A stretch of 64,000 nucleotides of DNA from an uncultured Flavobacteriales bacterium (lineage in GTDB: Bacteria; Bacteroidota; Bacteroidia; Flavobacteriales_D; Parvicellaceae), in NCBI GenBank assembly GCA_943787535.1, contig CALSMU010000004.1, forward strand, positions 274,877 to 338,876, given 5' to 3'. A program made the translations under genes and the position numbers. Shown here one piece after another: positions 9,395-19,521 of the stretch; the stretch's first letter is position 1; each line of letters opens with the position of its first letter. The notes beneath the pieces are model-generated. The model searched no databases. It saw nothing but the letters and a program-made list of their open reading frames with translations, and was not told the DNA's origin.

Positions 9395-10176
9395 ACAGAA
9401 ATAAAATCTTCTATTGCTTTTATACAAGTGTCTTGATTTTCAACAAACCCCATATGACCAGAACGGGTTAATGTGGTAAGATTTGCATTCGTAATTTCAA
9501 CTTGTTCTTTAATAGTGGAAAAAGGAATTGTGGTGTCATATTCTCCCGCAATATAATGTAGCGGGAACTTTTGTTTGGAGAGCCAGCTAACATGATTGTC
9601 TCTAATTCTCATCCCCCTGAGGCTTCCTTGAGCTCCTTTGGTGGGAGTGTTTTTAGCCATCTCTGTCAGTTTCTGAACTTCTTTTGAGAATACAGATAGA
9701 TTGGGCTTGTAAAAAAGGTTTTTTATCGCTTCGTCAATAAATATAGAGGGATTCATATCAAATACGCGTACAGCTTTTAATCGTTCAGCTTGTTTTTGTT
9801 TAGTGTCTCCATAAGCCGTGCAGTTAAATAAAGTAAGGCTTTTGATTGTTTTTGGGTAAAGTTTAGCAAAGGCTAATCCTATATATCCACCCATAGAGTG
9901 CCCAACAATATGTACGTTTAAAATATCTTCTGTTTTAAGAATTTGTTTAATGATTTTTGCAGAAAATTCCATAGTCATTTCTTCTTCAATAATTGAAGTG
10001 TTTCCATGTCCTGGTAGGTCTATGGTTATCACATGATAGTTTCGCTTAAAATAATTTACGAAGGGGGTCCAAACTTTTTTATTCCCGAGGAAACCATGCA
10101 AAAACAGAATTGCATCTCCTTTCCCAATGGATGAATATGAAACATTTCCGAGGTTTGTTTTATGGGTTTTTTGCAT
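9391..10176 (-). CDS. Alpha/beta hydrolase
   Basis: A 261-residue cytoplasmic alpha/beta-hydrolase. The oxyanion-hole motif FLHGFLG is near residue 26, the nucleophile elbow is GHSMGG (Ser in the middle), the acid is probably in AGEYDTTIP and the base is His in SGHMGF close to the C terminus. The catalytic triad therefore appears complete. Family members hydrolyse esters and related substrates (BioH, MhpC and esterase types); the substrate cannot be assigned. It is divergent from radA (80 bases apart) and convergent with the preceding T9SS gene. Confidence 0.88.
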   Translation of the reverse strand: MQKTHKTNLGNVSYSSIGKGDAILFLHGFLGNKKVWTPFVNYFKRNYHVITIDLPGHGNTSIIEEEMTMEFSAKIIKQILKTEDILNVHIVGHSMGGYIGLAFAKLYPKTIKSLTLFNCTAYGDTKQKQAERLKAVRVFDMNPSIFIDEAIKNLFYKPNLSVFSKEVQKLTEMAKNTPTKGAQGSLRGMRIRDNHVSWLSKQKFPLHYIAGEYDTTIPFSTIKEQVEITNANLTTLTRSGHMGFVENQDTCIKAIEDFISV

Positions 10177-10244
10177 TGAAAAAAATAAGAAAGGTGAAGG
10201 TAATGGTTTTCTTTAAAACGTAAAAAGTTTACGTTTCTTCTTCT

Positions 10245-10252
10245 TACATTTG
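10245..10252 (+). promoter_or_regulatory. TAnnTTTG -7 element, near-leaderless start of radA
   Basis: TACATTTG matches the Bacteroidota -7 consensus TAnnTTTG and ends 4 bases before the radA ATG at 10257. If it is used, transcription would begin at or within a few bases of the start codon. No convincing -33 TTG was found at the usual distance. Confidence 0.45.
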
Positions 10253-10256
10253 ATTT

Positions 10257-11624
10257 ATGGCTAAAGTAAAAGTTAAAACAAGCTATTTCTGTCAAAATTG
10301 CGGAGCTCAATCTCCAAAGTGGGTAGGTAAATGCTCTTCTTGTAATGAATGGAACACTTACGTTGAGGAAGTAGTGCAAAAAGAGCAAGGTGCTGAAAAA
10401 ATATTTTCTATTGGCAGTCAGAAAAAAGTTAAGCCTCATCGCATTGATGAAGTAATTCCATTAGACAACCAGCGCTTCAAACTTGCAGGAAATGAATTTA
10501 ACCGTGTCTTAGGTGGTGGCTTGGTAGCCGGTTCTGTAACATTGATAGGTGGTGAACCAGGAATAGGAAAGTCAACATTATTATTAAAGACTGCGTTAAA
10601 AAGTGGTCTGAAAACTCTATACGTCTCTGGAGAAGAAAGTGAAGAACAAATAAAATTACGTGCTGAGCGGATAGGAGGTGAGATGACGAATTGTTATTTA
10701 CTTACTGAAACGAATACACAAAACATATTGCATCATTGCAAAGAACTACAACCTAATTTTGTAATAATTGACTCTATACAAACCTTGCATACCTCGGTAA
10801 TAGAATCTTCTCCTGGAAGTATTTCTCAAATTAGAGAATGCACTTCAGAATTATTGAAGTATGCCAAAACAATTGGAGTGCCCATTGTTTTAATAGGTCA
10901 TATAACAAAAGATGGTGCTATTGCAGGACCAAAGATTTTAGAGCACATGGTGGATACCGTTTTACAATTTGAAGGCGACAGAAACCATGTTTATAGAATA
11001 TTAAGAAGTGTGAAAAATCGTTTTGGTAGCACCAATGAATTAGGGATTTATGAGATGGATGCTACCGGACTTCAAGAAGTAGAAAACCCAAGTAAAGTTT
11101 TAATTAGTGAAACCGATGAAAACTTAAGCGGAGTAGCAATTGCATCTACAATGGAAGGAGCTCGACCAATGTTGATTGAAGTTCAAGCTTTAGCAAGCAC
11201 AGCCGCATATGGCACTCCACAGCGAACTGCAACAGGTTTTGATTTACGAAGATTAAATATGTTACTGGCAGTTTTGGAAAAACGATGTGGTTTTAGAATT
11301 GCGCAAAAAGATGTTTTTATAAATATTGCAGGAGGTATTAAGGTTGATGATCCATCAATAGACATGGCTGTGGTATGTTCTATTTTGTCATCGAATGTAG
11401 ATATTGCAATTGCACCCAATACATGTTTTGCCGCAGAAGTTGGTTTATCTGGAGAGATTCGTCCTGTTCCTCGTATAGAACAGCGAATTTCTGAAGCTGA
11501 GAAAATGGGATTTGAAAGAATTTATATTTCTAAATATAATAAAGGTATTTCAGTAGCTAATTATGATATAGAAGTAATTCAAGTTGGAAAAATAGGGGAA
11601 GTCTTGAAGAGTTTATTTGGTTAA
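10257..11624 (+). CDS. radA: DNA repair protein RadA
   Basis: A 455-residue protein with the full RadA (Sms) layout: a four-Cys zinc finger (C12, C15, C26, C29), a RecA-like ATPase with Walker A GEPGIGKST (residues 99-107), the RadA-specific KNRFGST motif, and a C-terminal Lon-like domain (about 280-455, with GGIKVDDPSIDMA). RadA is a branch-migration helicase that acts in recombinational repair in the cytoplasm. Length and motifs are normal. The start is ATG directly after a TAnnTTTG element. A stem-loop terminator follows 100 bases after the stop. Confidence 0.97.
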   Translation: MAKVKVKTSYFCQNCGAQSPKWVGKCSSCNEWNTYVEEVVQKEQGAEKIFSIGSQKKVKPHRIDEVIPLDNQRFKLAGNEFNRVLGGGLVAGSVTLIGGEPGIGKSTLLLKTALKSGLKTLYVSGEESEEQIKLRAERIGGEMTNCYLLTETNTQNILHHCKELQPNFVIIDSIQTLHTSVIESSPGSISQIRECTSELLKYAKTIGVPIVLIGHITKDGAIAGPKILEHMVDTVLQFEGDRNHVYRILRSVKNRFGSTNELGIYEMDATGLQEVENPSKVLISETDENLSGVAIASTMEGARPMLIEVQALASTAAYGTPQRTATGFDLRRLNMLLAVLEKRCGFRIAQKDVFINIAGGIKVDDPSIDMAVVCSILSSNVDIAIAPNTCFAAEVGLSGEIRPVPRIEQRISEAEKMGFERIYISKYNKGISVANYDIEVIQVGKIGEVLKSLFG

Positions 11625-11723
11625 AAAGATTGTTTTTTGGAATTCAGACTACTTGATTCAAGTTTATATAATAATCAATGATTGCTAGAAATGTTAAAGT
11701 TGTAATTCATGTATACGATAAAC

Positions 11724-11757
11724 AAAAAAGGTCGAATTTTTATTTCGAGCCTTTTTT
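11724..11757 (+). terminator. Terminator downstream of radA
   Basis: A stem made from an A-rich left arm with GGTCGAA and a right arm TTCGAGCC (one bulged G), ending in a run of six T at 11752-11757. It lies 100 bases past the radA stop and before the decayed barrel gene. Confidence 0.65.
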
Positions 11758-11804
11758 GTTTCATCATATATATCCTATCCTTGTTTGAATAAATGCTAAT
11801 TAAA

Positions 11805-12307
11805 ATGAAAAAACTAAGTTTATTTATCGCCTATTAGTTCCATGTTTAATGTTTGGTCAAGGACATCAATGCCATCTCCATTGGTTCTGGTTCTGAATGT
11901 ATACGTTGGGAAATAGGAATTAATGGAGGAGTCAACATTACGAATGTTTCAGGGTTAATACCAGATTCTAGTGGTGCTACGGTAAATAATAACATTGGAA
12001 GATTATATGGAGTAACTGTAGTCTATCACATGAATAAGGTTTTTGCTTTTAAAACGGATTTTGATGTTGAAGAAAAAGGTTGGACAGTTTCCAATTATAT
12101 GGTTATGGTTGAAAACCCATTGACAGGGATAAGTTAGTGTTGGAGGATGTGAACAAAAAATAAATTTTTGGTCTCTACATATAGAGATAAATTAATTATA
12201 TTTATCGTCCAAAATGAATAAAGCTTTTCGCTACTTTATTTGTATTTAGAAACACTTCGATTGATTTTGATTTCGGAATTAACTTTCTGTTTGGACAAAA
12301 GAAATAG
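11805..12307 (+). pseudogene. Decayed outer-membrane beta-barrel gene
   Basis: Remnants in shifting frames. ATG at 11805 opens a signal peptide (MKKLSLFIA) that hits a TAG at 11835; the rest of the signal (LVPCLMFGQG) continues in another frame; the original frame then resumes with a barrel-like segment (about 11853-12137: WEIGINGGVNITN, FAFKTDFDVEEKGWTVSNY). A final strand typical of a porin-family C terminus (DFDFGINFLFGQKK, stop at 12305-12307) is still legible. Between them the coding potential is lost and the length is far below the ~190-220 residues usual for such barrels, so an internal deletion is likely. Several lesions argue for real decay rather than one sequencing error. Confidence 0.65.
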
Positions 12308-12376
12308 TTTATTATTTGATTACGGTTTAATAATCACAATAAATTGTCTTTACTTTAATTGGTATATTGAAATAAT

Positions 12377-12411
12377 AAAAAAGGCTCGATTCATTTGAAT
12401 CGAGCCTTTTT
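12377..12411. terminator. Bidirectional terminator between barrel remnant and atpC
   Basis: A perfect 13-bp inverted repeat (12381-12393 against 12396-12408) flanked by an A run on the left and a T run on the right, so it can stop transcription from both sides. It lies 26 bases after the atpC stop on the minus strand and would end the atpDC transcript. Confidence 0.85.
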
Positions 12412-12433
12412 AAGTTCAAGTATATTACTAAAA

Positions 12434-12667
12434 TTATCCTGCTAGAATAATTACTTTATTGTTAAGCACTTCAATAACGCCTCCTTTGACATTAAAAGAT
12501 TTTTCGCCTTCTGAAGTCCTTAATGTTATTTCACCTTCTTTTAAAGAAGAAATAAGCGGTGCATGATTGTCTAATATTCCTAATGAACCATCACTCCCAG
12601 GAGCGATTATAGACGACGCTTCTCCCGTAAATAAATTTTCGTCAGGTGTTATAATGTCAACGTTCAT
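12434..12667 (-). CDS. atpC: ATP synthase F1 epsilon subunit, short form
   Basis: The start is taken at ATG 12667 (MNVDIITPDENLF), the usual N terminus; a longer frame to 12736 would run into atpD and adds a basic, unconserved stretch. The resulting 77-residue protein has only the N-terminal beta-sandwich (GSLGILDNHAPLISSL is conserved) and stops where the C-terminal two-helix domain would begin. Epsilon is part of the central stalk of the F1Fo ATP synthase and couples rotation to catalysis; the missing helices are the part that inhibits ATP hydrolysis in other bacteria. It follows atpD by 22 bases. Confidence 0.93.
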   Translation of the reverse strand: MNVDIITPDENLFTGEASSIIAPGSDGSLGILDNHAPLISSLKEGEITLRTSEGEKSFNVKGGVIEVLNNKVIILAG

Positions 12668-12689
12668 AATAGAATAAATTTTTCGTTTA

Positions 12690-14213
<1,524 letters not shown>

Positions 14214-14358
14214 CTAATTCAAAAATTCGGCACAAAAATAGTACATTTTTATTAGTTTATCCTACCATAAATAAATAAATTTTTCAGTGATTTTTGTCAG
14301 GTTTTTAACATACCATTAAGTAATTGAAATAACCTTAATTTTTTAAAAGTAAAAGCAC

Positions 14359-14366
14359 TAATTTTG
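14359..14366 (+). promoter_or_regulatory. TAnnTTTG -7 element upstream of ribF
   Basis: TAATTTTG fits the Bacteroidota -7 consensus. It overlaps the in-frame TTG at 14364, so that codon would lie in the promoter and cannot be the translation start; this favours the later TTG at 14391. Confidence 0.45.
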
Positions 14367-14390
14367 GGCGCTTCGAAAGATAAGTTTAGT

Positions 14391-15323
14391 TTGAAAGTTT
14401 ATAAAAGTATAGAAGAGTTTACGCAAGTTAAAAACCTGGTTGCCACCGTTGGCACCTTTGATGGTGTGCATGTTGGGCATCAAGAGATTATAGAGAAACT
14501 TAAAGAGGTAGCCAAACAAACTGATGGCGAAACATTGTTGCTAACCTTTTATCCTCATCCAAGAATGGTGTTGTTTCCGGATGACGATTCCTTAAAATTA
14601 ATAAATACGTTAAGCGAAAAAATAGAATTGTTAGCATCTTTTGGTTTGGATCATCTGCTTATTTTACCATTTAGTATAGAATTTTCTCGAATAACGCCTA
14701 CCGAGTATATTCGCGACTTATTAATTCGCGATATTGGGGTTAAAACTTTGGTTATTGGATACAATCATCAATTTGGAAGAAATAGAAAAGGAAATTTTGA
14801 ATTGCTTGAAGAATTAGCTCCGGTTTATGGGTTTGATGTTATAGAGATTACTGCGAAAGAGATTAATGAGATTAAAGTAAGTTCCACAAAAATTCGAAAA
14901 GCAATAGAGGCTGGAGAGATTTCTACGGCGAATAAATACTTAAGATATAATTTTTCACTATCCGGAATAGTTGTAGAAGGCCAACAAATTGGCCGACAAA
15001 TGGGTTTCCCAACAGCAAATATTAAGATAGTAGAAAAGCATAAATTGCTTCCTGGAAATGGAGTTTACGCTGTTAAGGTTACGGTTCAAAATCATTATTA
15101 CAAAGGGATGCTTAATATCGGAAGTCGCCCTACTATTAATAATGATGCTGATTGCTCTTCAATTGAGGTTCATTTATTTGGAATGAATGAAGACTGCTAT
15201 AATGAAAACATTCAAGTTGAATTTTCTACTAAATTGAGGGATGAAATAAAGTTTGTCAATTTAGAGGAACTAAAAGAGCAATTGCAAAAGGATAAAGAAT
15301 CAGCGTTGTTAGTTTTGCCATAG
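14391..15323 (+). CDS. ribF: Bifunctional riboflavin kinase / FAD synthetase
   Basis: The N-terminal FMN adenylyltransferase domain shows VGTFDGVHVGHQ (nucleotidyltransferase HxGH) and ISSTKIR-like VSSTKIRKAIEAG; the C-terminal flavokinase domain (about residues 180-310) has GRQMGFPTANI and NIGSRPT. The enzyme makes FMN and then FAD from riboflavin in the cytoplasm. The chosen start, TTG 14391, gives MKVYKSIEEF, the usual beginning of the family, and 310 residues; an upstream TTG at 14364 lies inside a likely promoter element. No ATG is available near the N terminus. Confidence 0.94.
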   Translation: MKVYKSIEEFTQVKNLVATVGTFDGVHVGHQEIIEKLKEVAKQTDGETLLLTFYPHPRMVLFPDDDSLKLINTLSEKIELLASFGLDHLLILPFSIEFSRITPTEYIRDLLIRDIGVKTLVIGYNHQFGRNRKGNFELLEELAPVYGFDVIEITAKEINEIKVSSTKIRKAIEAGEISTANKYLRYNFSLSGIVVEGQQIGRQMGFPTANIKIVEKHKLLPGNGVYAVKVTVQNHYYKGMLNIGSRPTINNDADCSSIEVHLFGMNEDCYNENIQVEFSTKLRDEIKFVNLEELKEQLQKDKESALLVLP

Positions 15324-15359
15324 CTTTCAAAGTATAGGATTATTTTATAACTTTACTAG

Positions 15360-15959
15360 GTGCGCAATCAACTTTTTTCAATCATATTTTTTCTGGGGCT
15401 TTGTACAAATGGGTATTCTCAGATTCTTTCTGATGAAGAATTGGATACCTGCTATATCTACAAAACAATCGAGAAAGCATCTAAAAAGCCGGATGCAGTT
15501 TATGTTTTAGATCTTACAAAGTCTAAGTTAAAGACCTTTCCACTTGAGATATTAAAATTTAAAAATTTAAATATTTTAAAATTGGGGAAAAATAAAATAT
15601 CGTCTGTTCCGGAGGGTATCTCTCAATTACTTTTTTTGCAAGAATTAGATTTAGGAAAAAATAAATTGGATGCATTCCCCGGAGGTCTTGTTGAATTGGT
15701 GCACCTAAAAAAATTGGTATTGAATCAAAATTATATTCAAGTTATTCCTTATATGATAAAGAACTTGCAGCAATTGGAATACCTAGACATGTGGAGTAAC
15801 AACCTCAATTCTTTTCCAGAAAGCTTGAATGAGCTAAAAAAACTGCAAGAATTTGACCTAAGAGTTATACAATTTACAAAAGCCGAAAAAGAAAGAATTA
15901 CAACGTTGCTTCCCGATACCAAAATTCATTTTTCATCATCTTGTAACTGCGGTTCCTAA
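15360..15959 (+). CDS. Secreted leucine-rich-repeat protein
   Basis: A 199-residue protein starting at GTG with a signal peptide (about 1-21, ending NGYSQ). The rest is built from LRR units of 23 residues (LxxLDLGKNKLxxFPxxL style), about five of them, then a short C-terminal tail with Cys (SSSCNCGS). LRRs generally mediate protein binding; this one should act in the periplasm or on the surface. No T9SS sorting domain or anchor is visible. The stop overlaps the convergent DUF4249 gene by 4 bases. Whether it has a specific partner is unknown. Confidence 0.75.
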   Translation: MRNQLFSIIFFLGLCTNGYSQILSDEELDTCYIYKTIEKASKKPDAVYVLDLTKSKLKTFPLEILKFKNLNILKLGKNKISSVPEGISQLLFLQELDLGKNKLDAFPGGLVELVHLKKLVLNQNYIQVIPYMIKNLQQLEYLDMWSNNLNSFPESLNELKKLQEFDLRVIQFTKAEKERITTLLPDTKIHFSSSCNCGS

Positions 15960-17080
15960 GGGCAAGTAATTCCGGGATAGGTAATGTTCATGTCATGGCC
16001 ATTAAGACTTACATCCCACGCAGGATCAACACAAAATTTATATCCACTCGTTTCTGCACCTTCCTTAAGAACATACGTTGAGTGTACACTAAGGTATGAA
16101 GATAAATTACGCGAAAATCGACTGGCAAAAATTCCTACTCCTCCTTCTACGTTGGTAAAAATAGGCTGTTCTGTAACAACTCCTGTTGCGGGCTCGTTTA
16201 TCCCCATAAATAGACTAAGATTTTCATTTGCCGCGGTAACGATTAGTTCAATGTTATTTTCACCAATTATTCTTTTTTCCACATTAGCTTCATCAGCATA
16301 GCCAGCGAGTTTATTGTTTATTGCACTGTAAAATGCTTCTCCGGAGATTTCTTTTTTCAAATTACCACTTACCACCGCCACTTCACCTAAGTTCCATTCG
16401 ACATATTTTTCTGTAGAAACTCCTGCAACTGTAACTTCTGTAAAATGCAGGCGTAATTTAAATTCATATTTGTCCGCGTTTCCTCCCGGAGTGCTTTTAG
16501 GTGAAGATGTTAAATAATCGTTTTGCGAAAGCGTAGAAGCATCTGCAAAGATAATACCGTTCTGAACTGCGCCGTTTGAAGTTAGTAAGTCCCAATTTAG
16601 ATCACTGCCTATTATGAGGTCGGTCTCAGCTAAAATAGGCTGCGCTTCTTCAGAAACATCAACGATTAATTTATATGTGGCATCTTCGTTTAAGTAAGGT
16701 TTAGTCAAAGAAGTTGGAACAAAAAAGTAGACTTTTTGAGAATCTGTATAAAATATGCCTTCATCTAAATTAGTTACCCACATTTCTTCTAGTGGGAAAG
16801 TTTCTGTAAGTACGTTATCCACATATTCTTCTACTCTGCCAACAACATTGGAGTACAATGAGCTATCATTTATTGCAGCGTAAGACATGTTATCTCCTCC
16901 ACCTATAAAAGACTTGTTTATTTTTACAAATTGCGTATCAACGGACTGATCTAAAATTCCAAAAACTACTGGAATTTCATCATATTCTGCATTTAATTCA
17001 AAATCTGTAGTACACGATGAGGTAAATAATGCTGCTGCACTTAGCACGGAAAAAAGGAATAAATTAATTATGCGTTTCAT
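15956..17080 (-). CDS. DUF4249 family lipoprotein
   Basis: A 374-residue lipoprotein with signal and lipobox (FTSSC, Cys at about 23). The body matches the DUF4249 pattern: VVFGILDQSVDTQFVKINKSF near the N terminus, beta-rich middle, and GYKFCVDPAWDVSLNG-like end with NITYPGITCP. These proteins are usually encoded beside a TonB-dependent receptor and are thought to act as its surface or periplasmic partner. Here no receptor lies next to it: the neighbour on the same strand is a secreted M43 protease. The role is therefore open. Confidence 0.8.
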   Translation of the reverse strand: MKRIINLFLFSVLSAAALFTSSCTTDFELNAEYDEIPVVFGILDQSVDTQFVKINKSFIGGGDNMSYAAINDSSLYSNVVGRVEEYVDNVLTETFPLEEMWVTNLDEGIFYTDSQKVYFFVPTSLTKPYLNEDATYKLIVDVSEEAQPILAETDLIIGSDLNWDLLTSNGAVQNGIIFADASTLSQNDYLTSSPKSTPGGNADKYEFKLRLHFTEVTVAGVSTEKYVEWNLGEVAVVSGNLKKEISGEAFYSAINNKLAGYADEANVEKRIIGENNIELIVTAANENLSLFMGINEPATGVVTEQPIFTNVEGGVGIFASRFSRNLSSYLSVHSTYVLKEGAETSGYKFCVDPAWDVSLNGHDMNITYPGITCP

Positions 17081-17173
17081 TTAAAGTTTTTAAGTAGTGC
17101 AAATGTAAATAAATAAAACACCTAGTTTACCATAAATGAATATACGGGATGTTTTAAACAGGGTTCGGTAATT

Positions 17174-19324
17174 TTACTTAATGATAAGTTTTTGAGTCAC
17201 AACGCTGCTTTCGTTGTCAATCAGTACTAAATACATTCCAGCGCTTAACGATTTTGTTGATACATTATATATGTGCTGTCCTTCAATTTCATTTCCTTCA
17301 AATACGGAGAGTACTTTCTTACCTAATAAATCATAAATCCCTACTGAAAATACTTCTTGTCTATTGGTTAAGTCGACTGCTATCGAAATATTATCAGTTG
17401 CTGGATTTGGGTAAACGTTTACATTGTTTTCATTAATAAATTCTGAAATAGATGTTGGACTTCCAACTTGGTTTCCAAGTGTGTCTGTGCCATATATGTT
17501 AATGTTGTCCAGATATAAATTATTTCCTTTTCCTGAAGTAAATACAAATTTGTACTTAAAGCCATCGGTTAAAAAACCTCCAACAAGACTTGTTATGGTA
17601 ATGTCTTTCCATTGAGAACTTGTTGGTGTAAAATTCCCTGATACCGTAGATCCGCCGGTAGTGCTCATCTGAGAAGCTGGAATCGATTTTCGAACAGACC
17701 ATGAAGCCCCACAGTCATCAGAGGCTAAAATCTGAAGCTTATCTGTATTTGCACTGCTTTTTTGAGCAAATGCATAACTAAACGTCATTGTTACTGAGGC
17801 CATGTTGGATAGGTCATAAGGCATGCTGATTAATTCGTCATTATCGCCTTCTTCACTATTAGAGTAGTTATTGAGTTTTACAGATTTTGTTCCAAGATCT
17901 GCAGCTGAACTTGTAACTTGCCATGTTGTTCCTCCGTCAAAGTTTTCAACTTGCCAATCTGAATTTGGAATAGTGCTCGCATTTTCAAAACCTTCGAAAA
18001 TTGGCAAGTTATTACCAGTACTCGGGGCAACGGTGATGTATCCAATTTTGGTTTCGGTTAGGCTTGTTGATCCATCTGATACGTTTAGTATTACATTATG
18101 AGTTCCAGGGGTATTGTATGTAACAGAAGGATTTTGGTCTGAAGAAGTAGAAGGTGTGCCTCCATCAAATGTCCAATTCCAACTGCTTATTGCTCCGTTG
18201 AAGGATTCATCGGTAAAATCCAATGTTTCTCCTTGGCAAACGGTGAATCGAGTTGTAGAAAATTCGGCTTTACACAGTGGGGGGTTAGGAATTGCACCAA
18301 CTGCATTTAAATTAGAGGTAGACCAATGATTATCTCTAATAGACGAAGTCGCAGCAGCTCTCATTCTGTCTACTTGTCCTTGTGTAAACATTTTTGAACA
18401 ATATGAATAATCCATATAGTTTTGCACGTTTGCCAAAGGGCCGCAAGAGCTTTCATTAAGATTACATGCAGTTACGCCAATCGTATTTGGAGTATCTGTT
18501 ACTTGATCATCATCATTACAACTTGCTGAATTTCCTGGGTTATTGTTTGGTCCCCATGTATGACTTAGGTTTAGCCAATGACCTACTTCATGTGTTAAGG
18601 CTCTACTGGCATATGCAGATGAAGTTCCAATAGACCCTGTGTAGTTGTGTAAAATCCATATTCCGTTATACATACTTGACTGAGACCAAGTACTAGGTGT
18701 AGTTGTATAACCAGCAGCTCCTCCAGCTTCGGCTACAACATAAATGTTTAAGTACTCATCACCTGGCCAACTTCCTTGATATACATCATTTCCAGCAACT
18801 ATTGCCTGAATTTGAGCTTGTCCGCTGCTGCCGTCTAAAGACAATGGAGAACTAGTTCTTGTAATTCCGTTAAAACAAGTTCCATTCGGAGCTTTTGTAG
18901 CCAATAAAAATTCAATTTCTACATCAGAAGGCATACCTTGAAAAGCCGCAGCTACATTATTGGCGTCTGTATTCTGAAGTCTATAATCTCTATTTAAAAT
19001 TGAAACAGCGTCTATTATCTGCTCATTGGAAATATTTTCGGCTCCATCGTTATGAAGAACATGGAACACTACCGGAAAAGTGTAAACTGTTCCTTGTTGT
19101 TTTTGAGTTTTCATTTGTTCCTCTCTTTTTTTCAACATGGCTTGATCAGCAGCATGCATTTTCAAATAAATAGGGTTCAGGAGTAATTTTTTCATTTCCT
19201 TGTGTGTGCGACAGTATTCCACATTTTCACCATCTCTAGTGTTTGTGTAATCAATCGTATTTTGCTGAGCCGAAACTAGCGTGCTTATCAATAAGACAGG
19301 TATTAGGAGAAAAGAGTACTTCAT
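17174..19324 (-). CDS. Secreted M43-type zinc metalloprotease with PKD domain and T9SS tail
   Basis: Start taken at ATG 19324 (MKYSFLLIPVLL), which opens a clear signal peptide; the frame extends 19 codons further upstream without a signal. In order, of 716 residues: propeptide-like region, pappalysin-type M43 domain with zinc motif HEVGHWLNLSH and Met-turn MDYSYCSKM, a PKD domain (WNWTFDGGTPSTSS, NPSVTYNTPGTHNVIL), a jelly-roll-like region with a GKGNNLYLDNI segment, and a type A T9SS sorting domain (VYPNPATDNISIAV, SLSAGMYLVLI, KLIIK). It should be exported by the type IX system and cleave extracellular proteins or peptides. Confidence 0.92.
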   Translation of the reverse strand: MKYSFLLIPVLLISTLVSAQQNTIDYTNTRDGENVEYCRTHKEMKKLLLNPIYLKMHAADQAMLKKREEQMKTQKQQGTVYTFPVVFHVLHNDGAENISNEQIIDAVSILNRDYRLQNTDANNVAAAFQGMPSDVEIEFLLATKAPNGTCFNGITRTSSPLSLDGSSGQAQIQAIVAGNDVYQGSWPGDEYLNIYVVAEAGGAAGYTTTPSTWSQSSMYNGIWILHNYTGSIGTSSAYASRALTHEVGHWLNLSHTWGPNNNPGNSASCNDDDQVTDTPNTIGVTACNLNESSCGPLANVQNYMDYSYCSKMFTQGQVDRMRAAATSSIRDNHWSTSNLNAVGAIPNPPLCKAEFSTTRFTVCQGETLDFTDESFNGAISSWNWTFDGGTPSTSSDQNPSVTYNTPGTHNVILNVSDGSTSLTETKIGYITVAPSTGNNLPIFEGFENASTIPNSDWQVENFDGGTTWQVTSSAADLGTKSVKLNNYSNSEEGDNDELISMPYDLSNMASVTMTFSYAFAQKSSANTDKLQILASDDCGASWSVRKSIPASQMSTTGGSTVSGNFTPTSSQWKDITITSLVGGFLTDGFKYKFVFTSGKGNNLYLDNINIYGTDTLGNQVGSPTSISEFINENNVNVYPNPATDNISIAVDLTNRQEVFSVGIYDLLGKKVLSVFEGNEIEGQHIYNVSTKSLSAGMYLVLIDNESSVVTQKLIIK

Positions 19325-19521
19325 TTGTAAATTTATTAGGTTAGGTTGTCTGAGGACTAATATACAATCTTTGTATTTCAACTGATTAATTATATTGACA
19401 AACGGTTAAATCGCAAGGTTAAGCGCAAAAGTAATTAAATAGTAACCTGAAAACAGTCTGTTTGGTTTTCTATACTAACACACTTTAAATTGAATAGTTG
19501 CTTCTAAATTTATTACTGCGC

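Noticed and set aside
14364..14390. Earlier TTG start of ribF
   Set aside because: The codon lies in a TAnnTTTG promoter element, and the family N terminus begins at 14391.
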